Assembly: GCA_028708585.1 (NCBI GenBank)
Contig: JAQVYO010000092.1
Span: 1 to 6,151 of the forward strand
Direction of reading: 5' to 3'
DNA: 6,151 nt
Origin: Oscillospiraceae bacterium
GTDB lineage: Bacteria > Bacillota > Clostridia > Oscillospirales > Oscillospiraceae
Shown here: piece after piece, positions 1-5,255 of the stretch
How positions within the stretch are numbered: the first letter of the stretch is position 1
Layout: every line of letters begins with the position of its first letter
Position numbers and translations under genes: made by a program
Notes under the pieces: model-generated
Told to the model about the DNA's origin: nothing
What the model saw: the letters and a program-made list of their open reading frames with translations, nothing else
Database searches by the model: none

Positions 1-2966
1 AAATTGGGCGTACCCAATACGGATAATTCCCGTTTTAATTCCGCAATGCGGCTTTTTGCCCTAATCAGTCCCGGGAGTTTTTCTTTCAGGCTCACCGCCG
101 CGGAATGACACAGGGCATAAGAATCCCAAAGCTTGTCCAAAATTCCCACTTCCTCCGCCTGGAAAGATACTCTTCTCTGCTCCAAAACGGCGCATTCCCG
201 CTCAATGGACAAAAGAGATTTGCCCGCTTCCTGGCTTTCCCGATTCCAGCAGGTTCGCTTTTCCTCCAGCTCCAGCCTTTCCCGGCCCAGCTCCTTTAAC
301 GCGGTTTCGCGCGAATTGATTTCCGCATCTGTCTGATGGATGCTCCGTTTCCATTTTGCCTGTTCCTCTAAAATAGCCCGCTGCTGTTTTCGGCCATTTT
401 CCATCCTTTCTTCCAGCCTTTTTTGCTCTTGGAAAAAAACCTGCCCCAGCGCGGAAAATTCCGAAAGGCTTTTTTCTATGGCCGCCGCTTCCGCTTCCAA
501 AGAAGCGAGGCTTGCCCGCTTTCCCGCTGCGTCACCGCCAAGGCTGCTTGCCTCGGCCTGTAAGCTGGTTTGACCCTCCAGCGTTTTCTGTCTCTTTCGT
601 TCCAGAGCGTTCCCTCTCGCTTCCAGCTCCGCGAGCGTCAGACGAGCCGCTTCCATTTTTTCATCCGTTGCGGCGATTCGGGCTTTGACGCCGTCCCACT
701 CCGCCTGGCATTTGTTTTTTCTCCGGCGCAGATCGGCAGCAAGCTGAACCAGATGCTTCTCCTCTTCCTGGAGTTGAAGGAGCGCCTGTTCCGCCTGTTG
801 TTTTTGGTCGCGGGAAAGGTTCAGATCATATCTTGCCTGCTCTGCTTCCCGTTTGGCCGTTTCCCATTTTTTCCGAGCGGCGCCCAGCTTTTCCCTCCGC
901 TCGTTTTCCTGGCGGGAAAGGCGGGCAATTTCCCCGGACCGGGAAAGAATGCCCGCGCTCCGGCGGATGCTGCCGCCTGCCAGGGCGCCGCCGGGATAAA
1001 CCACCTGCCCGTCCAGCGTCACAATCCGAAACCGAAACCCAAATTGCTGTCCCATACAAACAGCCGCGTCTAGATTTTCCGCCAAAACGGTTCGGCCCAA
1101 TAAGTTCCAAATAATTTCCCGATACCGGTCTTCGCATGAAACAAGAGCGGCGGCAATCCCCACAAAACCGGGCTGCCGCTCCATGTCGGGCTCTTTCAGT
1201 GCCCGTCCCCGCACCGAAGTAAGCGGCAGGAACGTTGCTCTGCCGGCATCCCTTCGTTTTAAAAATAAAATGGCGTTTTTGCCGCTTTCCTCCCGCTCCA
1301 CCACAATGTGCTGCAAAGCGCTGCCTAGGGCAATTTCCATTGCGGCAGTATAGGCATCCTCCGTTTTTATGAGATTTGCCACCGGTCCCAGAATGCCCGA
1401 GAGATTTCCTCGCCCGGCTTCTTCCATCACGATCCGCACCGCCTTGGAATAACCTTCAAACGTCTCTTCCATCTCGGAAAGTACGGACAGCCTGGCAGAA
1501 AGCGCGCTTTTCTCCCGCTCCAGCTCTCTGTATGCTTCCGCTTCCTCCGCCGCCCGTTTCTCCCGGGCGGCCAGACGCAGGGCATTTCCATCCAAAACGT
1601 TGGCGGAAACCGCTGAACTCTTTTCCGCCTCCTCCATCGTTTTTGCAAGCTCCCTCTGTTTTTGCTCCGCTTGGCAAAGGGCGTCGGAACGCTCCCCTTC
1701 CAGTGCGGCAAGCGCGGATGCCCGATCGTTCAATTCCTTTGCGGACGCGGCAAGCGCGGAAAGGCGGGCTTTTTCTTCCGCCGCCATGGATGCCGTCTCC
1801 GCGGCTTCTTGGCGCAGGGCTTCCAGATCTCTTCCGGCGCTGCCTGCCGATTGCAGGCGCTCTTCCGATTGCCGGACCAGCACGTCCAGTGTTTGCCGCA
1901 GGCCGTCTGTCTCCCTTTGAAGCTCCAGAAGGCGCATTCTCTTCTGTCCCGCCTGGTTTTCAAGGCTTTCCGCCCTCATCTTCCGCTCCATAATCTCCTG
2001 CCGGATGCGGGCCTCATTTTCCAAATAGTGTTTCGCGTTCGCTTGGCAGGCGGTAATCTGATGACTTGCCTCCGCCCGTTCCGTTTCCAAACGGGCTTTT
2101 TGGCGCCGCGCGTCTTCCGCTTGTTTCTCCAGTTCCTGCATCCGGCGGTTCAGCGATTCCAGCGCCGCATAAAGCTCTTCCGTTTGCCCAGACAGCCTTT
2201 CGCGCCGGGAGACCGCAAGGGCAAGATCCCGCTCGGTCTTCCGATCCGCCGTCTGAAGACGCTCTAAGTCCTCCATCCAAACGGACACTTCCAGGCTCTT
2301 CAGTTCATTTTTGAAGCCGAGATATTGTTTTGCCAGGGCCGCCTGCTGTTTCAGAGGCTTCACTTGCAGTTCCAGCTCGGCAATTTTATCACCGACGCGC
2401 AGCAGGTTATCCTTTGTGCGCTGCAGGTTCCGCTCCGCCTCTTCCTTTCGGTGCCGGAAACGGGAAATTCCCGCTGCCTCCTCAAAAATTTCCCGCCGCT
2501 CTCCGCTTTTGGCCGCCAAAATCTCGTCTACCTTTCCCTGGCTGATAATCGAATACCCTTCCCGGCCCAGTCCCGTATCCATAAACAGTTCATGGACATC
2601 TTTTAGACGCACGGGTTTCCGGTTTAAGTAGTATTCGCTCTCCCCGGAGCGGTAATACCGGCGGGTAACCATAATTTCGCCGGCGTCCATGGGAATCGCG
2701 CGATCCTCGTTGTCTAAAATTAGCGAAACCTCCGCGAAACCCACCGCGCTTCTCTTCCGGGCGCCGCTAAAGATGACGTCTTCCATTTTTCCGCCCCTCA
2801 GCGCCTTTGTGCTCTGCTCGCCCATTACCCAGAGGATGGCGTCGGAAAGGTTGGATTTTCCGCTTCCGTTGGGACCCACGATGGCGGAGACGGCCTTTCC
2901 GAAGGGAATCACCGTCTGGTCCGGAAAGGACTTAAAGCCTTTAAGAATAAGCGTTTTGAGATACAA
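1..2966 (-). CDS. smc: Chromosome partition protein SMC, 3' end beyond window
   Basis: SMC is the ATPase core of the bacterial condensin, which with ScpA and ScpB compacts and separates chromosomes. The frame has no stop from 2966 to the left edge and gives 988 residues, against about 1190 in the family. The N-terminal ATPase half carries Walker A GPNGSGKS (31-38), the R-loop arginine R57 in LRGGK and the Q-loop Q143 in ISQGKVDEIL. Residues about 170-500 are an E/A/R/L-rich first coiled coil. About 500-665 is the hinge, with NLSGILGPVANLI (521-533) and VYPGGALAGGS (656-666). The second coiled coil follows and the window ends in LGTPN, equivalent to the family's LGTVN before the C-terminal head. 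The ABC signature and Walker B lie outside. The start is TTG at 2966, giving MYLKTLILKGFKSF, which matches the usual SMC N-terminus and sits 7 nt after a G-rich ribosome site. It is 47 bp downstream of rnc and probably co-transcribed. The family call is very secure. Confidence 0.97.
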   Translation of the reverse strand, partial: MYLKTLILKGFKSFPDQTVIPFGKAVSAIVGPNGSGKSNLSDAILWVMGEQSTKALRGGKMEDVIFSGARKRSAVGFAEVSLILDNEDRAIPMDAGEIMVTRRYYRSGESEYYLNRKPVRLKDVHELFMDTGLGREGYSIISQGKVDEILAAKSGERREIFEEAAGISRFRHRKEEAERNLQRTKDNLLRVGDKIAELELQVKPLKQQAALAKQYLGFKNELKSLEVSVWMEDLERLQTADRKTERDLALAVSRRERLSGQTEELYAALESLNRRMQELEKQAEDARRQKARLETERAEASHQITACQANAKHYLENEARIRQEIMERKMRAESLENQAGQKRMRLLELQRETDGLRQTLDVLVRQSEERLQSAGSAGRDLEALRQEAAETASMAAEEKARLSALAASAKELNDRASALAALEGERSDALCQAEQKQRELAKTMEEAEKSSAVSANVLDGNALRLAAREKRAAEEAEAYRELEREKSALSARLSVLSEMEETFEGYSKAVRIVMEEAGRGNLSGILGPVANLIKTEDAYTAAMEIALGSALQHIVVEREESGKNAILFLKRRDAGRATFLPLTSVRGRALKEPDMERQPGFVGIAAALVSCEDRYREIIWNLLGRTVLAENLDAAVCMGQQFGFRFRIVTLDGQVVYPGGALAGGSIRRSAGILSRSGEIARLSRQENERREKLGAARKKWETAKREAEQARYDLNLSRDQKQQAEQALLQLQEEEKHLVQLAADLRRRKNKCQAEWDGVKARIAATDEKMEAARLTLAELEARGNALERKRQKTLEGQTSLQAEASSLGGDAAGKRASLASLEAEAAAIEKSLSEFSALGQVFFQEQKRLEERMENGRKQQRAILEEQAKWKRSIHQTDAEINSRETALKELGRERLELEEKRTCWNRESQEAGKSLLSIERECAVLEQRRVSFQAEEVGILDKLWDSYALCHSAAVSLKEKLPGLIRAKSRIAELKRELSVLGTPN

Positions 2967-2973
2967 TCCATCG

Positions 2974-2982
2974 CCCCCCTTC
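2974..2982 (-). promoter_or_regulatory. Ribosome binding site of smc
   Basis: The minus strand reads GAAGGGGGG and lies 7 nt before the TTG codon at 2966. It decides the smc start, because no in-frame ATG or GTG precedes the conserved MYLKTLILKGFKSF N-terminus at a sensible distance. An out-of-frame ATG at 2971-2969 lies only 2 nt from the G run, too close for efficient use. Confidence 0.7.
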
Positions 2983-3013
2983 CGCTGAAATCGCCGAAAG
3001 GACCGATCAAAAT

Positions 3014-3691
3014 TCAGTCTGAACAAGCAAGGCCGCGTTGGATTGCGGCTTGAGCAGCCGCCTGTTCCGCTTCTTTTTTGCTGTGGCCTTCTCCCTGTCC
3101 CACCGCTTTCCCATTCAAGCGGACTTCCACCTTAAAAGCCTTTGCATGATCGGGCCCGCTTTCCTCCATCAGATGATAAGTCAGAATCTGCCCGTTTTCC
3201 CGCTGCACCAATTCCTGCAGCGCCGTTTTATAATCACGGATTACTTTCTGCTTGCCCTTCTCCAAAAGGAATCTCTGAATGAAACAGTTTGCTTCTTCCA
3301 CGCCGCCGTCCAGATAAATCGCGGCAATGATGGCTTCCACCGCATCGGCCAAAATAGAGGTGCGGCGGCGCCCTCCTCCCGCCTCTTCACCGCGGCCCAA
3401 TTTCAGATATGTCCCAAGGTTCAGGCGCAGCGCCACGCCCACAAGGTTTTGTTCGCAAACCAGGCCGGCCCGCAAACGGGTCAGTTCCCCCTCCGGAAGT
3501 TTTGGGTTTTCCTTGAACAAATGTTCGGCTACCAGCATGCCCAGAACCGAATCTCCCAAAAATTCCAGCCGTTCGTTGCTGCCCGAGCATTTCGTCCGGT
3601 TTTCGTTGGCAAAGGAACTGTGGGTCAGCGCATTCCCCAGCAAAGACTTGTCCCGAAAGCAATAGTGCAAAGCTTGTTCCAATTTTTCCAT
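3014..3691 (-). CDS. rnc: Ribonuclease III
   Basis: Endonuclease specific for double-stranded RNA. It separates rRNA precursors and processes or degrades structured mRNAs in the cytoplasm. The product has 225 residues, the usual family length. The catalytic domain occupies about 1-145, with the signature NERLEFLGD (39-47). The metal-binding acidic residues E43 and D47, and D116 and E119 in ILADAVEAI, are all present, as is E40. A double-stranded-RNA-binding domain spans about 153-220, beginning at DYKTALQE and ending in the conserved GHSKKEAEQAAA helix with K205 and K206. The ATG at 3691 was chosen because it follows an AGGGAGGGAG ribosome site and matches the usual N-terminus. The frame stays open further upstream, but that stretch is the intergenic region with a terminator. 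rnc follows acpP by 181 bp and precedes smc by 47 bp, the same order as in Bacillus. The protein looks intact and active. Confidence 0.97.
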   Translation of the reverse strand: MEKLEQALHYCFRDKSLLGNALTHSSFANENRTKCSGSNERLEFLGDSVLGMLVAEHLFKENPKLPEGELTRLRAGLVCEQNLVGVALRLNLGTYLKLGRGEEAGGGRRRTSILADAVEAIIAAIYLDGGVEEANCFIQRFLLEKGKQKVIRDYKTALQELVQRENGQILTYHLMEESGPDHAKAFKVEVRLNGKAVGQGEGHSKKEAEQAAAQAAIQRGLACSD

Positions 3692-3696
3692 GGTAT

Positions 3697-3706
3697 CTCC
3701 CTCCCT
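3697..3706 (-). promoter_or_regulatory. Ribosome binding site of rnc
   Basis: The minus strand reads AGGGAGGGAG, with the AGGGAGG core 8 nt before the ATG at 3691. It supports the 225-residue start over an upstream in-frame extension to 3844, which would run through the terminator hairpin. Confidence 0.75.
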
Positions 3707-3737
3707 TTTTCGGAGCTTTCCACCAGAAAAACTCTGT

Positions 3738-3767
3738 AATAAAAACGGACCGCCACAGGGGCGGCCC
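3738..3767 (-). terminator. Intrinsic terminator between acpP and rnc
   Basis: On the minus strand the arm GGGCCGCC (3767-3760) pairs with GGCGGTCC (3754-3747). This is an 8-bp stem with one G-U pair and a 5-nt loop, followed one base later by TTTTTATT (3745-3738). The plus strand has no T run after the hairpin, so the signal is directional. It lies 105 nt after the acpP stop and 46 nt before the rnc start, so it would end acpP transcripts or attenuate read-through into rnc-smc. Confidence 0.75.
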
Positions 3768-3781
3768 CTAAAAAGCATCAT

Positions 3782-3807
3782 AAATAACCTTGATCTATAC
3801 GTTATTT
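3782..3807. repeat. AT-rich inverted repeat in the acpP-rnc gap
   Basis: Perfect 7-bp arms AAATAAC (3782-3788) and GTTATTT (3801-3807) flank a 12-bp spacer. It lies between the acpP stop and the terminator. The low-coordinate arm touches a TATGAT hexamer (minus strand, 3782-3777) that could be a -10 box. It could be an operator or a weak mRNA hairpin. I do not recognise it as a known regulator site; it does not look like the FapR consensus as I remember it. Confidence 0.4.
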
Positions 3808-3872
3808 GTGAAACCGCTGGTCCAAAAAAGACGTTGGCGGCCAAAGGATTGCGGCAAACCGCGAAGACTCGG

Positions 3873-4106
3873 TTAATCCAGTTTACTGTTCAAAAAACGA
3901 ACCAAATCACCAACGGTAAGCATCGACGTCAGTTCCTTATCCTCCAATTCACCAATGTCGAATTCTTCTTCCAAAGCCATGCTGAGCTCTACAATATCCA
4001 AAGAATCGGCGCCCAAATCTTCTTCAAAGGAGGTGTCCATCGTGATGGAATCCGCGTCTACGGAGAACTGTTCCGCGATTAAATCGCAAACCTTTTCAAA
4101 TATCAT
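3873..4106 (-). CDS. acpP: Acyl carrier protein
   Basis: Small acidic carrier that holds growing fatty acids on a 4'-phosphopantetheine arm during type II fatty acid synthesis and delivers acyl chains to PlsX. It has 77 residues, the normal size. The attachment site is S35 in the motif LGADSLDIVEL (31-41), preceded by the typical TSFEED segment. The helix II-III region is rich in D and E, and the C-terminal TVGDLVRFL (64-72) is the usual helix IV. The ATG at 4106, giving MIFEKVCDLIAEQF, was chosen because GGGAG lies 8 nt upstream and this is the standard ACP N-terminus. The frame is open back to 4253, but that runs into plsX. The gene lies 67 bp after plsX and has its own promoter in that gap. 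A terminator downstream fits a strongly expressed, mostly monocistronic transcript. The fabD and fabG genes that separate plsX and acpP in Bacillus are absent. Confidence 0.97.
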   Translation of the reverse strand: MIFEKVCDLIAEQFSVDADSITMDTSFEEDLGADSLDIVELSMALEEEFDIGELEDKELTSMLTVGDLVRFLNSKLD

Positions 4107-4114
4107 ACATTTCA

Positions 4115-4119
4115 CTCCC
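4115..4119 (-). promoter_or_regulatory. Ribosome binding site of acpP
   Basis: GGGAG on the minus strand ends 8 nt before the ATG at 4106. It fixes the ACP start and excludes the longer in-frame reading back to 4253, whose first residues have no counterpart in the ACP family. Confidence 0.7.
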
Positions 4120-4148
4120 ACTTCATGTGCTTGTGGCATTTCACTAAA

Positions 4149-4177
4149 ATAATATGCACATTCTTCCACTGTGTCAA
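4149..4177 (-). promoter_or_regulatory. Sigma-A promoter of acpP
   Basis: The minus strand has a perfect -35 box TTGACA (4177-4172), exactly 17 bp of spacer, and the -10 box TATTAT (4154-4149), 5 of 6 to consensus. An A-rich stretch (seven A residues at 4187-4181) lies just upstream and resembles an UP element. The -35 box contains the TGA stop codon of plsX (4176-4174). The expected transcription start is near 4142, which leaves a leader of roughly 36 nt before the acpP ATG. This is a prediction from sequence alone, but the match is unusually good. Confidence 0.8.
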
Positions 4178-5226
4178 TAGTTTTTTTCAGATTCTTCATC
4201 CGACCCGGCGCCGCCTGTCCGCATCTGCGCAACGTTGTCCGACAGATCGGCAATCAGTTTGGATCCCGCAAAAGCGGCGGCCTGCCGGATGGCGTTTAAA
4301 ATAGCCACGGCATCGCTGGAGCCATGCGCCTTGATTACCGGCTTGGAAACGCCCAAGAGAGCCGTTCCTCCCACCTGGCGGTAGTCCAGTACTTTTTTAA
4401 AGGAATCCATCTCCTCTTTGATGCCCAAATAAGCCAGCTTTGTTTTTGCGTTTTTGGTAAACATTTTCTTGATTTCCTGCCCGAAAAACCAGCCGGTGCC
4501 TTCCATTGCCTTGAGAAAAATATTGCCGGAAAACCCATCTGCCACAATGACATCCGCTTGTCCCAACGCCGCCTCCCTGGCCTCCACGTTTCCCAAAAAC
4601 TGCAGCTTCCCGTTTTCCCCGGCCTCCCGAAGCAGCGCATATGCTTCCCGGTGCAGCGGCGTCCCCTTGGCGGCCTCCGTTCCGATATTGAGAAGCCCCA
4701 CCCGCGGCTCCGGGCGGTTCAATACCCGTTCCGCATAATAACTGCCCATATAGGCAAATTGAAGCAGATACTCCGGCGTGCATTCCAGATTTGCGCCGCA
4801 GTCGATCAGCACCGCGCTGCCCTGCCCGGTGGGCACCACCGGCGCCAGCGCCGCCCTTCGAATCCCTTTGATGCGTTTGACCAGCAGCGTAGCGGCGGAC
4901 AGAATAGCCCCTGTGGCGCCGGCCGAAACCACGGCGTCGCCCGCCCCTTCCCGAAGAAAATTCAGCGCAACAGTTAGAGAGGAGTCCTTTTTCTCCCGAA
5001 AAGCGGTTGCGGGGTTGTCCTCCGCGGTAATGACCTGCTGAGCATGCGCAATCTCAACGCCCCGGGGCAAAGACTGCATTCCGTTTTTCTCCAGAACTTT
5101 TAAAACATCTTCTCCTCTGCCCACCAGCATAATCTCAAGTTCCAGCTCTTTCGCCGCCCGCAGTGCTCCTCGGACAATTTCATCCGGCGCATTGTCGCCG
5201 CCCATAGCATCCACAATAATCTTCAT
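4174..5226 (-). CDS. plsX: Phosphate acyltransferase PlsX
   Basis: Peripheral membrane enzyme that converts acyl-ACP and phosphate into acyl-phosphate. PlsY then uses this to acylate glycerol-3-phosphate, the first step of phospholipid synthesis in most bacteria. The product has 350 residues, slightly longer than the B. subtilis protein. Family motifs in order are MKIIVDAMGGDNAP (1-14), EDNPATAFREKKDSS (69-83), VSAGATGAILSA (100-111), LIDCGANLECTPEYL (140-154), GLLNIGTEAAKG (177-188), FLGNVEARE (210-218), VADGFSGNIFLKAMEG (228-243) and VIKAHGSSDAVAI (297-309). Residue 104 is alanine where B. subtilis and E. coli have asparagine (SAGNTGA). The ATG at 5226 follows GGGAGG by 8 nt and begins the conserved N-terminus; an in-frame extension to 5550 only overlaps trmFO. 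The gene lies 29 bp after trmFO, probably in one transcript, and its stop codon sits inside the acpP promoter. The C-terminal tail (SDEESEKNY) is acidic. Confidence 0.97.
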   Translation of the reverse strand: MKIIVDAMGGDNAPDEIVRGALRAAKELELEIMLVGRGEDVLKVLEKNGMQSLPRGVEIAHAQQVITAEDNPATAFREKKDSSLTVALNFLREGAGDAVVSAGATGAILSAATLLVKRIKGIRRAALAPVVPTGQGSAVLIDCGANLECTPEYLLQFAYMGSYYAERVLNRPEPRVGLLNIGTEAAKGTPLHREAYALLREAGENGKLQFLGNVEAREAALGQADVIVADGFSGNIFLKAMEGTGWFFGQEIKKMFTKNAKTKLAYLGIKEEMDSFKKVLDYRQVGGTALLGVSKPVIKAHGSSDAVAILNAIRQAAAFAGSKLIADLSDNVAQMRTGGAGSDEESEKNY

Positions 5227-5234
5227 AGGGGAAA

Positions 5235-5240
5235 CCTCCC
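5235..5240 (-). promoter_or_regulatory. Ribosome binding site of plsX
   Basis: GGGAGG on the minus strand lies 8 nt before the ATG at 5226 and selects this start over the longer open frame. The site is part of a small inverted repeat, GGGA-GGTT-TCCC (5240-5229), that could fold over it weakly. Confidence 0.75.
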
Positions 5241-5255
5241 TTTCTGATATCACCC

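Noticed and set aside
1376..1993. Long plus-strand open frame of 205 codons, with other long plus-strand frames at 570-1073 and 1662-2267
   Set aside because: They are antisense to the intact smc frame, are rich in P, S, R and F as expected from the complement of coiled-coil codons, and show no family motif or ribosome site.
1..2966. Possible truncation or frameshift of smc
   Set aside because: The frame was read codon by codon and is continuous with motifs in the right order and spacing; it is incomplete only because the window ends.
3038..3739. Plus-strand open frames opposite rnc, acpP and plsX (for example 3038-3739, 3690-4082 and 4324-4977)
   Set aside because: They are shadows of well-supported genes on the minus strand and have no recognisable protein features.
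3692..3844. In-frame upstream extension of rnc to 3844
   Set aside because: It would translate the terminator hairpin region, and the ATG at 3691 with its ribosome site gives the normal RNase III length.
4107..4253. In-frame upstream extension of acpP to 4253
   Set aside because: It overlaps the plsX 3' end and the acpP promoter. ACP proteins begin at the residues encoded from 4106.
5245..5252. Palindrome TGATATCA between trmFO and plsX
   Set aside because: An 8-bp palindrome is common by chance, has no second copy nearby, and is not attached to a visible promoter.
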